A stretch of DNA of 64,000 bases from assembly GCF_011174705.1 (NCBI RefSeq), contig NZ_JAANIJ010000001.1:930001-994000 (forward strand), given 5' to 3'. Position 1 is the first letter of the stretch; every line of letters starts with the position of its first letter. Shown piece by piece: positions 21,079 through 31,546 of the stretch. The notes under the pieces were generated by a model, which saw nothing but the letters and a program-made list of their open reading frames with translations, made no database searches and was not told where the DNA came from. Made by a program: the position numbers and the translations under genes. Source of the stretch: Tessaracoccus coleopterorum. GTDB taxonomy: Bacteria; Actinomycetota; Actinomycetes; Propionibacteriales; Propionibacteriaceae.

Positions 21079-22312
21079 GCCTCCAGGATCGCGACGACGC
21101 CCTGGCCGCCTGCCGCACAGATGGAAATCAGGCCGCGGGACCCGGGCCCCTCTCGGCCAGCATCTTCGCGAGCGAGGCGACGATGCGGGCTCCGGTCGCC
21201 GCGAAGGGATGCCCGGCCGCGAGCGAGGAGCCCTTGACGTTGAGCTTCGACCGCTCGACGTAGAGCCCCTTCTGCTCGAGCGCCGTCAGCGTGGCGAGCA
21301 CGGTGGACGCGAACGCCTCGTGGAACTCGTAGAAATCGAAGTCACCCATGGCGAGGTTGTTGCGTTCGAGCAGTTCCGGGATCGCCGAGACGGGGCGAGC
21401 AGGAGGTCGCCGGCGCCGTTGACGTAGTCGGAGGCCGCCACCTGCGCGTCGACCACCCTCGCCAACACAGGCCACCCTCGACGGCGCGCCTCCTCCTCCT
21501 CCGCGAGGAGTGCGACGGCGGCGCCGTCGGTCAGCGCGGTCGAGTTGCCCGCCGTCATCGTGGCCGCGTCGCCCTTGCCGAACACGGGGCGCAGCTTCGC
21601 GAGCGCCTCGATGGACGTCTCGGGTCGCAGGATCGCGTCCTTGGAGACCCGCAGGTAGGGGTGACCAGGTCGTCGAAGAAGCCCTCGTCCCAGGCCTTGG
21701 CCAGGTTGCGGTGCGACAGGTAGGCGAGCTCGTCCTGCTCGGCGCGGCTGACGCCCCACTTCTCGGTGGTCAGTGCCTGCGACTCGCCCATGCTGAGGCC
21801 GGTGCGCGGCTCGACGACGCCGGGAGGCACGGGCATCAGGTCGCCGGGCCGGATCCTGCCGAGCGCCCGGAGCTTCTCGGCACGCTGCGCGCCCGGTTCA
21901 GCGCGAGCAGTGCCTTGCGGAGCGACTCGGTCACGACGATCGGCGCGTCGGAGGCGGTGTCGACGCCGCCGGCGATGGCGACCTGCGCCTGGCCGAGCCT
22001 GATCTTGTTCGACGCGTAGACGACGGCCTCGAGGCCGGTGCAGCACGCCTGCTGCAGGTCGCAGGCCGGGGTGAGCGGCGAGAGCGCCGAACCGAGCACC
22101 GATTCGCGCGTCAGATTGAAGTCGCGCGTGTGCTTGAGGACGGCGCCGCCGACCACCTCGTCGACCTTCTGGCCCGCGAGGCCGAAGCGGGCGACGAGGC
22201 CGTCGAGGGCCGCGGTCATCAGGTCCTGGGCTGAGGCGAGGGCGTACTTGCCGCCCGCCTTGACGAACGGGGTGCGGTTGCCACCGACCACCACCGCGTT
22301 GCGTGAAGTCAT
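21075..22312 (-). CDS. fadA2: Acetyl-CoA acyltransferase (thiolase), FadA2-like, frameshifted
   Basis: Thiolase starting MTSRNAVVVGGNRTPFVKAG at 22312 after a GAGAGG ribosome site. The catalytic Cys is in DLQQACCTGLEAV (~residue 93). Downstream motifs are YEFHEAFASTVLAT and GSSLAAGHPFAATGARI, with a C-terminal Cys in [17 protein letters not shown]. Breaks near 21885, 21660, 21392 and 21140 are each repaired by one G/C. Length is about 414 residues. It is the first gene of the operon fadA2-fabG4-htdX and diverges from a TetR gene. The family includes mycobacterial FadA2 (Rv0243), which lies in the same neighbourhood as Rv0241c, Rv0242c and Rv0244c. Confidence 0.88.
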
Positions 22313-22344
22313 CGTTGATCCTCTCGGGACGTATCTGTTACCGA

Positions 22345-22359
22345 CAGTAGCAGGTACTG
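22345..22359. promoter_or_regulatory. Candidate TetR operator in the divergent fadA2/tetR gap
   Basis: CAGTA-gcagg-TACTG is a perfect 5-5-5 inverted repeat in the 71-bp gap between the two divergent genes. A wider imperfect symmetry (ttaccga and tcgggta) flanks it. It lies upstream of the tetR -10 and near the fadA2 promoter, so binding could control both. Assignment to this TetR is by position only. Confidence 0.5.
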
Positions 22360-22370
22360 CAAGTCTCGGG

Positions 22371-22383
22371 TACTCTTGCGGGC
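22371..22383 (+). promoter_or_regulatory. Leaderless-type -10 element before tetR
   Basis: TACTCT (22371-22376) is followed by seven bases and the ATG at 22384, with no ribosome site. It fits TANNNT with leaderless spacing. Confidence 0.6.
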
Positions 22384-23011
22384 ATGAACGACTCCGAAGC
22401 ACCGGTAGACGGCCGCGCGGCGCGCTGGGAGCAGCACAACGCCGAACGCAGGCGCGCCCTCGTGGAGGAGGCCGTGCGCACCATCCGGGAACTGGGCCCG
22501 GGCGTCGGGATGGACGAGATCGCCGCGCAGGCGAAGACCTCGAAGACGGTCCTCTACCGGCACTTCGGCGACAAGGCCGGTCTCTACCGCGAGATCGTGT
22601 CCTCGGTGCACGACTACATCCTGCGCACCCTTCCCTCGAGGACGCCGAGCACCTCGGCCCGCGCGACCTGATCGCCGAACTGGCCGACACCTACCTCGCG
22701 GTGGTCGAGCGCGACCGCAACCTCTACCTGTTCGTCTCATCCCGCCCGACCGGCGAGACGCCGACGGAGGATCCCGTGGCGACCATCACCACCAAGATCG
22801 GCAACGAGGTCGCCAGGACCTTCCACGCCTGGCTGCACAACCAGGGCCGCGACGTCGAGCCGGCCAACATCTGGGCCCACGGTGCCGTCGGTTTCATCTG
22901 GGCCGTCGCCGACCGGTGGATCGTCACGAACCTGCGACGCCCCGGGCCGAGGTGGTCGCCTACATCGACCAGTTCTTCGCACCAGCATTCGAAGCCCAAC
23001 AAAGGAGTTGA
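22384..23011 (+). CDS. TetR-family regulator of the fatty-acid locus, frameshifted
   Basis: The N-terminal helix-turn-helix is visible at residues ~20-65: VEEAVRTIRELGPGVGMDEI, then AAQAKTSKTVLYRHFGDKAG, the standard TetR pattern. The ligand-binding half includes LADTYLAVVERDRNLYLFVS. Breaks near 22637 and 22945 are each repaired by one C, giving a tail AYIDQFFAPAFEAQQRS and a stop at 23009-23011. Length is about 209 residues. The stop lies 4 bp before the fadE start, and its last codons contain the fadE ribosome site (AAAGGAG). It diverges from fadA2. An acyl-CoA effector is likely by context but not shown. Confidence 0.85.
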
Positions 23012-23015
23012 GACC

Positions 23016-24932
23016 ATGACCATCTCGCCCACCGGCGAAGCCCTCCGCAGAGCCCTCGACGGCCCGTTCCACGCGATCAAGCAGCGGTGGCGCGACGAGG
23101 TGACCGCGGACGACGTCGTCCGCGACACCGCGCTCTCGATGGAGGACGCGCGCGCATGGACGCTCGATGGCGTCGTCCGCCTGGCACACCGCCAGTTCGT
23201 CACGGCCGGCTTCCCCACCGCGCAGGGCGGCACCGGCACCGCGGCCGACTCGGTCGCCAACTTCGAGATGGTGGCCATGGGCGACCTCTCGTTGACCATC
23301 AAGTCGGGCGTCCAGCACGGCCTGTTCGGCGGCGCCATCGTCAACCTCGGCACCCAGTGGCACCACGAGACCTTCCTGCCCGACGCCATCAGCGTCGATC
23401 TGCCCGGCTGTTTCGCCATGACGGAGCTCGGGCACGGTTCCGACGTGCAGTCGATCGAGACGTCGATCACCTGGGACCCGGAGACCTCCGAGTTCGTCGT
23501 CCACTCCCCACCCCACGGCCACGAAGGCCTACATCGGTAACGCCGGGCGCGACGGACGGATGGCCGCCGTGTTCGGCCAGCTCTGGGTGGGCGACGTGCA
23601 CGAGGGGGTGCACGTGGTCCTCGTGCCGATCCGCGATGAGCAGGGCAACGCGCTGCCCGGCGTGACCCTCGGCGACCACGGCCACAAGGGCGGCCTGCTC
23701 GGCGTCGACAACGGCACCATCGCGTTTGAACACGTGCGGGTACCCGTGAGATGCTGCTCGACCGGTACGGCGGCGTCGATGTGGACGGGGTCTACCAGTC
23801 GGCGATCAAGTCGAAGAACGCGCGGTTCTTCACGATGCTCGGCACGCTGGTGCGCGGCAGGATCTGCGTCGGAGGCGGTGCCGCCTCGGCCACCAGGAAG
23901 GCGCTGACCATCGCCACCAACTACGCCGACCGGCGCAGGCAGTTCCGGGAACCCGGCCTCGGCGAGGAGATCCTGCTCCTCGACTATCTGGCGCACCAGC
24001 GACGCCTGCTCCCCAACATCGCGCAGGCCTACGCGTTCGGGTTCGCCCAGAACCAGTTGGCCCTCGACCTGCAGAAGGTGACCGACCAGGCGGGCTCCGA
24101 CACGCAGGCCGCACGGACGCTCGAGACGTTCGCGGCCGGCATGAAGGCGGCCCAGACCCGCTGGGCCAACGACACCATCCAGCAGTGCCGCGAGGCGTGC
24201 GGCGGCGCGGGCTACATGAGCGACAACGCCATCACGTTGCTGCGCCAGGACGCGGACGTGTTCGCTACCTTCGAGGGCGACAACACCGTCCTGCTTCAGC
24301 TCGTGGCCAAGGCGCTGCTGCTGCACTACCGCACCTCCTGGGGGAGATGGACCTGCGCGGCACCGCCCAGAAGACGGCGCGTCTGATCGGCGGCACCGTC
24401 CTCGAACGCACGACCGCCCGCTCGCTGATCGACCGCCTCATGGCGACGGCAGACCGCAAGCCGGAGACGCAGCGGCTGCGCGCCCGCGGTTGGCACATCC
24501 AGATGTTCGAGTTCCGCGAGACGCACGTCATCGAGGGGCTGGCGCAACGGATGCGGGTGGCGAGCAAGGCCGAGGACGCGTTCGGGCCGTCAACCAGTGC
24601 CAGCCCCACATGCTGGAGGCCGCGCGGGCCCACATCGACCGCATGGTGCTCGAGACGTTCATCGAGGCCATCGAGGAGTGCGAGGACGACTACGTCAAGG
24701 CACTGCTCGTGAAGGTGTGCGACCTGTACGCGCTGTCGACCATCGAGGCCAACCGCGCCTGGTACCTGGAGCACGAGGCGTTCGATCCGCGCCGCAGCAA
24801 GGCGGTCACGGCCGCCGTCGACCAGTTGTGCGGTGAGCTGCGCGGCAGGGCGAGGGAACTCGTCGAGGGCCTCGGCGTGCCCGAGGGCTGGCTGACGCAT
24901 CCGCGCCGGGCGATCGCCCCACTCGTCCCTGA
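23016..24932 (+). CDS. Acyl-CoA dehydrogenase, FadE5-like, frameshifted
   Basis: Large FAD-dependent acyl-CoA dehydrogenase of about 640 residues. Visible motifs: CFAMTELGHGSDVQSIET (FAD/substrate loop), the helix-rich core KALTIATNYADRRRQF, REACGGAGYMSDNAI and FEGDNTVLLQLVAKALL. Breaks near 23512, 23748, 24342, 24588 and 24918 are repaired by single G/C additions; the last gives a stop at 24930-24932 instead of read-through into padR. A FadE5 (Rv0244c) homologue in this neighbourhood is conserved in mycobacteria. It should start a beta-oxidation turn completed by the opposite-strand operon. A strong hairpin terminator follows. Confidence 0.86.
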
Positions 24933-24945
24933 CCCGGGTCGACCC

Positions 24946-24988
24946 GACCCCGCTGACCGGAAGGTCGGCGGGGTCGCTTCTTCTTTCT
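24946..24988 (+). terminator. Rho-independent terminator after the acyl-CoA dehydrogenase gene
   Basis: The arms gaccccgc-t-gacc and ggtc-g-gcggggtc pair around a ggaa tetraloop (24946-24975) and are followed by a T-rich tract, gcttcttctttct. It separates the fatty-acid locus from the padR operon. Confidence 0.8.
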
Positions 24989-25027
24989 GGGAATTCCTCT
25001 GCGCAAACCCTTGCCTCCCCGCTACTC

Positions 25028-25060
25028 AGTCTTACTATCTAGTAGTAGTCAATGACACTA
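25028..25060. promoter_or_regulatory. AT-rich promoter/operator region before padR
   Basis: An AT-rich patch in otherwise GC-rich DNA containing actatctagtagt (imperfect palindrome centred on ctag). PadR proteins usually bind AT-rich palindromes overlapping their own promoter. No single -10 could be fixed. Confidence 0.4.
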
Positions 25061-25077
25061 GGTACCGGGAGGGCAGG

Positions 25078-25436
25078 ATGGCCAGGCAGGACACCGAGAT
25101 GCTCAAGGGGACGCTCGAGGGCATCGTGCTGGCCATCCTCTCCCGACGACCCGCCTACGGCTACGAGATCACCGCCTCCCTGCGGGACAGGGGTTTGCCG
25201 ACATCGCCGAGGGAACCATCTACGCCCTCCTGGTGCGGATCGAGCAGCGGGGTCTCGTCGACGTGGAAAAGGTCCCATCAGAGAAGGGCCCGCCGCGGAA
25301 GGTGTACACCCTCAACCCACGCGGCTCGGACCAACTCGACGACTTCTGGAGGACGTGGCAGTTCCTCTCCGAGCGCATCGGAGAACTCCGCGCCCCGACG
25401 AACCCCATTCAAGGGAGCAATCATGAGCTGGCTTGA
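25078..25436 (+). CDS. PadR-family transcriptional regulator, frameshifted
   Basis: Winged-helix regulator starting MARQDTEMLKGTLEGIVLAI. Core motif: RRPAYGYEITASLRDRGFADIAEGTIYALLVR, then VEKVPSEKGPPRKVYTLNPR, the PadR signature. One break near 25194, where GGGG should be GGGGG, is repaired to RGFADIAEG. Length is about 119 residues. Its end overlaps the DUF1048 start by 14 bp. The promoter region contains the AT-rich ttactatctagtagtagtcaatgacacta, with actatctagtagt as an imperfect palindrome that could be its own operator. It probably represses the following ABC exporter genes. Confidence 0.85.
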
Positions 25437-25784
25437 GACCCTCACGGGTCCATTTGAGGAGAAGAAGCAGTACCGGCAGGCCATCGCGCGGATCGCCGCC
25501 CTGCCACCGGCACACAGGAGGGCCGCGGAGGCCCTGCTGCGCTACCTGCAGTACCAGGGCGGCATCGTCGACGGCGCATCACTCGTCACGATGGTCGGCG
25601 ACCTCGCCGACCTGTGGGAGCGGGCCGCCACCGACGGCACAGGCGTGCGCGACATCGTCGGCGACGACCCCGTCGGGTTCGCGGAGGACTTCGCGGAGGC
25701 CTACACGGGAAGGCGTTGGATCGACAAGGAGCGCGCCCGCCTGGTCAGGGCCATCGACGAGGCCGAAGGGATGAACGGCCGTGA
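25423..25784 (+). CDS. DUF1048 protein, one frameshift at its end
   Basis: About 120 residues, starting MSWLETLTGPFEEKKQYRQA behind AAGGGAG. It is helical, without signal or membrane segments. The sequence, including IDKERARLVRAIDEAEG, matches the DUF1048 family, which is typically encoded between a padR gene and ABC exporter genes. A one-base loss near 25768 hides the natural end DEAEGDERP; the TGA then overlaps the GTG of the ATPase gene (GTGA). Function unknown; a soluble partner of PadR or of the exporter is inference from the conserved neighbourhood. Confidence 0.78.
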
Positions 25785-26562
25785 CCGCCGCCGCCATCCG
25801 GGCCTCCGGGCTGCGGAAGAGCTTCAAGCACGTGGAGGTGCTGCGCGGCGTCGATCTCGAGGTGCCCGTGGGCAGCATCTACGCGCTGCTCGGCTCGAAC
25901 GGGGCGGGCAAGACGACCACCATCCGCATCCTCACCACCCTGCTGCGTGCCGACGCCGGCGAGGCGGAGGTGGCCGACCTCGACGTGGCGACCCGCGCCG
26001 ACGCCGTCCGCGCGGCCATCAGCCTGACCGGGCAGTTCGCGGCGGTCGACGAGATCCTCACCGGACGCGAGAACCTGCGGCTGATCGGTCGGCTGCGTCA
26101 CGTCGACGACCCGGCCGCGGTCGCCGACGAACTGCTCCGCCGGTTCTCGCTCACCGACGCCGCCGACCGGCGGGTCGGCACCTACTCCGGCGGCATGCGC
26201 CGCAGGCTCGACATAGCCATGAGCCTGATCGGAGACCCGGCCGTCGTCTTCCTCGACGAACCGACCACCGGGCTCGACCCGGAGGCCCGGCTCGAGGTGT
26301 GGGAGGCCGTCCGCGGGCTCGCCAGGCGGGGAACGACCGTCCTGCTCACCACGCAGCAGTTGGAGGAGGCCGAGCAGTTGGCCGACCGGATCGCGATCCT
26401 CCACGAGGGCCGCATCATCGTCGAGGGCACCCTCGAGGAGCTGCTCCGCCTCCTGCCACCCGTCGAGGTCACCTATGTCGAGAAGCGGCCGACCCTTGAG
26501 GAGATCTTCCTCTCGCTGGTCGGCACCGGGGCCACGGCCCGGTCGAGAGGAGCGCATCATGA
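25781..26562 (+). CDS. ABC exporter ATP-binding protein (DrrA-like)
   Basis: ATPase with Walker A GSNGAGKTT, Q-loop SLTGQFAAVDEILTG, signature YSGGMRRRLDIAM, Walker B VVFLDEPTTGLDPEARLEVWE and TTQQLEEAEQLADRI. It belongs to the daunorubicin-resistance (DrrA) type. The C-terminal part PTLEEIFLSLVGT is family typical. One break near 26540 is repaired to TAPVERSAS with a TGA overlapping the permease ATG (ATGA). Length is about 261 residues. It works with the next gene as a drug- or lipid-type exporter under PadR control. Confidence 0.87.
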
Positions 26563-27333
26563 GCGTCCATGTCTTCGGCGACACCGCCACCCTCACCGGC
26601 AGGGCGTTGCGCCACATCACCCGTAGCCCCGACACGATCATCACCACGACCGTGATGCCCATCGCGTTCCTGCTGTTGTTCGCCTACGTCTTCGGCGGCG
26701 CGATCCACACCGGATCAGACGCCGACTACGTCACCTACCTGTTGCCTGGCATCCTGCTCATCACGGTCGCCTCGGGCGTGGCCTACACCGCGTTCCGGGT
26801 GTTCCAGGATCTGCAGGGCGGTCTGTTCGAGCGCTTCCGTTTGATGCCGATCGCCCGCCCAGCGTGCTGTGGGCGCACGTTCTGACGTCACTGGTGGCCA
26901 ACCTCGTCTCCGTTGCGGTGGTTGTCATCGTCGCGGTCGTGATGGGTTTCCGCCCGACCGCCAGCGCCCTCGGCTGGCTGGCCGCCATCGGAATCCTGGC
27001 GCTGCTGACGCTGGCCCTGACCTGGGTCGCCGTGATCCCCGGCCTGACGGCGAGCACCGTCGACGGCGCGAGCGCGTTCTCCTACCCGCTGATCCTGCTG
27101 CCGTTCATAAGCTCGGCGTTCGTGCCCACAGAGACGATGCCCGGCCCGTGCGGTGGTTCGCGGAGCACCAGCCCGTGACGGCGATCGTCGATACCCTGCG
27201 CAGCCTGTTCACGGGGCAGCCCGTGGGCGGCGACATCTGGGTCGCCCTGGCATGGATCGTCGGCGTCCTCGTGGTCGCCTACGTCGCCGCGATGGCCGTC
27301 TACCGGCGCCGCGGTGGGGTGTCGGCGGGGTGA
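26559..27333 (+). CDS. ABC-2 type exporter permease, frameshifted
   Basis: About 259 residues with six hydrophobic segments, starting MSVHVFGDTATLTGRALRHI. It has the ABC-2 motifs PDTIITTTVMPIAFLLLFAY and RFRLMPIARPSVLWAHVL. Two breaks (near 26862 and 27148) are each repaired by one C, giving TMPRPVRWFAEHQP and the C-terminal AVYRRRGGVSAG. Its stop is followed one base later by the convergent DUF3048 stop, so there is no room for a terminator between them. Confidence 0.85.
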
Positions 27334-27334
27334 G

Positions 27335-28419
27335 TCAGGCGACCACGACGTCTGCGGTGGGCCGCGGAAGCTCGATCCAGGTGGTTCCCGGGGCGAGCAG
27401 CAGCGGGTCGCCCGCCGCCGTGGTGAACACGAAGGGTTCCGCGATGGCGCCCTTCGTCCAGGTGCCGGTGACCGACGTCCCGCCGGTGGCGTAGGTGAAC
27501 GCGCCGCTGGCGTCGATCAGGTCCATCACCGGGTCGGGCGCGTCACGGCCCTTGCCGATGCGCTTGTACTCCCAGTCGGCACCGACGATCAGCACGCTGT
27601 CGGCGGCCACCCGGGTGCCGTCGGCGAGCAGGTGCTCACCCCACGGCTGGCTGCGCAGGTACCGGCCACCCGCGGCATCGAACGTGTAGCCCATGTCGGC
27701 CTTGCCCGGCTTGCCGTACGGGATGGTGATGCTCGTCGCGGGGCACCGTCCGCCGCCGACGATGAGGCGGCGTCGGGCGCGAAGTCCAGGTAATGACCCG
27801 GTGCGCCGGCGCGGGCGGCGATCTCGGCGAGCTTCGCGGGTGGGCCTGGATGGCCCGGTCGTACTGGGTCTTGCCGCCGGCCTTGTAGAGGCGCGCCTTG
27901 TCGACGCTCATGGCGCCGGTCTTCTTGACCTCGAGGTAGGTCATGCGTTCGAGTCGCTCCGAGTTTGCGTCGATGTAGGCCAGCACCCAGTCGGCGGCAC
28001 CTGTGTTGGCGACCAGCGGGAAGATCGGTGAAAGCAGCGGCACGTCGGCGGGTCGGAGCGACCTGACGGGCCCGACCGCCTCCGGGTACCGGCTCTGGAA
28101 CACCGGCACGAGGCGGGTCGATCCGTCGCCGTTGGGCTGGACGATGACGATGTCTGCCGAGTCGATCCCCACTGCGGCTGCTCCACCTTGAGGTTCGGCA
28201 CCTTGACGGCGACCGCCGGGCGGGTCAGGACCGCGGGGTCGGTGAAGCTGAGGCCGGTCAGCGGCGCCCGCGGCTCCGGCGTGGGCGTCGGGGTCGGCGT
28301 GGGCGTCGGGGTGGGCGTGAGCGTCGGGCTTGCGGTCGGGACGGGCCCGGCCTTGGGCGAGCAACCCGCCACCCCATGAGCATTCCTGTGACGAGCAGGC
28401 TCCGGCGGGTCGGCTTCAC
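27335..28419 (-). CDS. DUF3048-family lipoprotein, frameshifted
   Basis: Starts from a GTG at 28419 behind AGGGAGAG. Signal peptide with a lipobox near GVAGCSP, then a T/P repeat linker (TPTPTPTP) and the DUF3048 domain: LTRPAVAVKVPNL, IVIVQPNGDGSTRLVPVFQS, VGPVRSLRPADVPLL. The C-terminal part has ADSVLIVGADWEYKRIG. Breaks near 28366, 28172, 27835 and 27740 are each repaired by one G/C. Repaired length is about 362 residues. DUF3048 proteins are secreted or surface lipoproteins of unknown role (YerB-like). It is convergent with the ABC exporter and divergent from the DUF6361 operon. Confidence 0.82.
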
Positions 28420-28595
28420 GGGTCTCTCCCTCTGACGCAGGCAACAATGACGCCGCCCAGTGTGGCACGCTCCGACCACCCCTGCGGGAGCGGGCAGGGG
28501 AAACGGTCCGCAGCGGTTGAGCGGATGCTGCCCTGGGTCTGTCGGGCAGGCGGAACGCTCCGGCGCCCACGACGTCGAGTGCCGATCCCGGTGGC

Positions 28596-28601
28596 TAGAG
28601 T
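28596..28601 (+). promoter_or_regulatory. Candidate -10 of the DUF6361-PLD-helicase operon
   Basis: TAGAGT fits TANNNT. It lies about 30 bases before the start codon, leaving a short leader that carries the GGGAAAGGA ribosome site. No good -35 was found. Confidence 0.4.
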
Positions 28602-28632
28602 GAGCCCGGAGACCACCTGGGAAAGGATGGGC

Positions 28633-29792
28633 GTGGCGTCGACCATCAGCTGGCTGGATGCCTCATCCGAGGAGCAGCGACGCATGCGCGAGATTGTCGA
28701 GTTGTTCATGGACCGCGAGAGTCGCGACGAACTCGGCATCGGGGTGATCCGCGACACCATCGCGGACGGCCTCTTCCCTGGCACCTCCACGCTTCTCACC
28801 CGGGCCAGGTATCTCCTGTTCATCCCTGGTGTCACCAGTTGGCGTCGCGCCAGAGCGACACGGCGTGGGCCGTCAACCACTACGAGCGTAGATTGATCGG
28901 CCCTCTCGCCGGATCGGAGGGCGCCTTTGGACGGGTCAGCGGGAGCGGCCTCAAGCGCCTGCCCAGCTCGGTCTACTGGGCGGCACTCACGCGATGGGGC
29001 ATCCTCCTCGAGCCCGAGGCGGCGCTGGCGCCCGTGGTGCATCGACTGCAGGATGACGAGGCCGCCCGACACCCCGTCGATGCGTGGAGCCCCACGCTCC
29101 CCACCATCCCGGACGGATTCCCGGACGAGGTCCGCGACGGCTTCGATCTCAGCCTCCAGGAGGCCAGCTGGCTGCGCGACCGCATGCTGGCCACCGTCGA
29201 TGGCTCGCTCCTGACATGGCTGCTCGCGCACCGTCCCCGGGAGTCCGGCCCCTTCTGGAGCGACCCTGCCATCTCCGACGCTCCGGGTGCGATCGGTGAC
29301 CTCGTGCACCACGCCCGCATGTTCGCGACGGCGATGCAGGGCGCTTCACTTCTCTACAACCTGCTGCTCGCCGACGACCTGGGACGCCTCGCGGTGACCC
29401 TCCACCACGGCTTGCCGATTACCGGACCGACTCGCCCGCTGGGGGCCGATGCGGACGCGGTCGGTCTGCGGCAGTGGCGTCCCGACTGGCTGTGGGGGTG
29501 GGTCTCGGGGCAGGGCGTACGGATCCCGCCCTCCACCCGCAGGTTCGTCGACGGCTGGGTCACGCAGCTCGGGTTGGTGAGCGGCCTCCCCGATCTGTCG
29601 GATGCGACGGCGGCACGGGCGTTCATCCGCGACCGCGAGCGCCAGCACAAGCGTTCGCAGGCTCGGATCGGCAACCGGAAGCGGCTCTCACAGTGGGGCG
29701 GCTCCTCGGGTGCCGGCGAGCTGCAGTTCCGCTGGCCACAGGTCCGACGCATCCTGCTGGACATCCACGAGGGGCTGGAACGCGATGCTTGA
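28633..29792 (+). CDS. DUF6361 family protein, first gene of a putative defence operon, one frameshift
   Basis: N-terminal hallmark of DUF6361: STISWLDASSEEQRRMREIV, then RDELGIGVIRDTIADGLFPG and TSTLLTRARYLLFIP. The frame breaks near 28832, where CCC should be CCCC; the repaired text is FIPWCHQLASRQSDTAWAVN. The C-terminal half contains FWSDPAISDAPG and ends in a basic segment DRERQHKRSQARIGNRKRLS. Length is about 387 residues. A GTG at 28633 is the preferred start given GGGAAAGGA upstream; ATG 28627 is the alternative. The stop overlaps the PLD gene start by 8 bp. No catalytic motif is recognisable. Its function is unknown; the basic tail suggests nucleic-acid contact (inference). Confidence 0.75.
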
Positions 29793-31546
29793 GCCCGACA
29801 ACCGCTCGGCCCTGACCGACCTGCTCAAGCCGCCGCGCGGTTGGCGGCTGGCGCGTGCGGTAGGCACGACGTACACCCTCGACCTTCACGCGGCGCTGCG
29901 GGTCCCCGTGTCCCTGGCGGCCCACGGCGTCGACGACGAACTGGGTGTCCTGGGTGCCATCGCCAGCGCTGCCGACCGGATCGACGTCTTCGCCCAGGCC
30001 GGCGTGATGTCGTTCGGGCATCCGCGCAGTGACCTGGTGGTGTTCCTCGAGCCCATGATCCATCCGGTCACCACCCGCCCAGGGGTCTGTTCCACCCGAA
30101 GGTCTGGTTCCTCGAGTTCGCCCGCGGGGACGAGTTGAGCTACCGCTTCCTGTGCGCCAGCAGGAACCTGACGTTCGACCGCTGCTGGGATGCCGTCGTC
30201 CGACTCGACGGCGCGCCGACCGTTGACGCCGCTGCCGCAAGCCTCAACGCACCGCTGACGGGGCTGCTGCGGGCGCTCCCCTCGATGGCGGTGAACCCCT
30301 CCCCGCGCGCGTCGCACGGCAATCACCGCACTGGCAGACCGCTTCGCGCGGATCGCCTGGGAACTCCCGAGGGTGTGAAGGAGCTTGGCTTCGAGGTGTG
30401 GGCATCGGCCAGGACCCGGAGCCGCAGCTCAAGGGTGGCCGCATGCTCATCGTCTCGCCCTTCGTGAGCGAGGGAGGCCTCCGCACCCTGGACACGCACC
30501 GGCAGCGGGTCGACCTGGTCTCGCGGGCGGAGAGCCTCGATCAGTTGCCGGCCACCAGTCTCGGACCCAGGCTGCGGCTGAGCACGTTCGACGTCGCCTC
30601 CGATCCAGCCGCACCGGAGTCCGACCCGGCCCCGGTTGGGATCGTCGATACTCAACTCAGCGGCCTACACGCCAAACTCACCGTCTCCGAGTACCGGAGA
30701 TCCGCGTACGCCCGCATCGGCTCTCAGAACGCGACCGAGGCCGCCTTCACCCGCAACGTCGAGGCGATGGTGATGCTGCATGGCCGCATCGACGTGCTCG
30801 GCATCGACAAGACCCTGTCCGGGCTCGGCGATCTCCTCGTCGACCACGAACCGCAGCCACCCGCCGAAGCGGATCCGGACCTGGCCCTCGATCGGATGCT
30901 GACGGGTCTACTCACCCGCACCGCGGCCACACCGGTCCGCATCCGGGTGCAGCCTGCCGGGGACCACTTTCGCCTGTGCGTGAGCGTCGACTCCCGGGAG
31001 GTTGAGCCGCTGCCAACGGGAGTGTCCATCGAGTGGGCACCCGCGACCTCGCCAGGCATCCTCAGTGCGTGGCCTCCCGGTCCGCCCGCTTCACCCACTG
31101 TCCTCGAGGGTTCGACCTGGCCGACGTGACTCCTTTCCTGTTGATCACCGCGACCGCGGAAGGCAGGTCCTGCTCCACTGTGCTGCTGGCACGGCTCCAG
31201 GGCGACCCGCGGGAAGGCAGGAGGCCGTCATTGCCAGGAAGCTCTCCGATCCGGCCGCATTCCAGCGCTTCGTCGCGCTGCTGCTGGAGCTCGATCACGT
31301 CGGTGGCGGGACGGCCGGGGCTCGTGGGGCTCCGCAGGCACCGCCGACGGCCTGCTCGATGCGGACGGGATTTTCGAGCCCCTCGTGCAGGCGGTGGCGG
31401 AGGACCACGCCGGGCTCGCTGACGTCGACCGCCTGGTCCGCTACCTGCAGGAGGCCAGGCGCGACGTCCTCCCGGAGGGGTTCGAGTCGCTCTGGGCGGA
31501 GCTGTGGCGGGCGCACCAGAGCCTGACGGGCGGTGACGCAGGGTGA
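29785..31546 (+). CDS. Phospholipase-D-like (HKD) domain protein, frameshifted
   Basis: Starts MLEPDNRSALTDLLKPPRGW at 29785. Two HKD-like half-sites are visible: GLFHPKVWFLE with CASRNLT (~residues 100-127), and LHAKLTVSE with IGSQNAT (~295-315). Both keep the H-x-K and the downstream Asn, while the Asp of the classic HKD is not obvious in the first. This is the layout of PLD-like nucleases of defence systems. Breaks near 30080, 30300, 30405, 31065, 31220 and 31322 are each repaired by one G/C, which joins what look like several small genes into one of about 587 residues. Its TGA overlaps the helicase GTG (GTGA). Confidence 0.72.

Noticed and set aside
24490-26499. A 669-residue protein joining acyl-CoA dehydrogenase, PadR and DUF1048
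   Set aside because: Three unrelated families in one frame; a one-base repair near 24918 gives a stop, and a strong terminator at 24946-24988 lies between fadE and padR.
29785-31546. Several separate small genes after the DUF6361 gene
   Set aside because: Successive one-base repairs join them into one continuous PLD-like protein ending in a GTGA overlap with the helicase gene.
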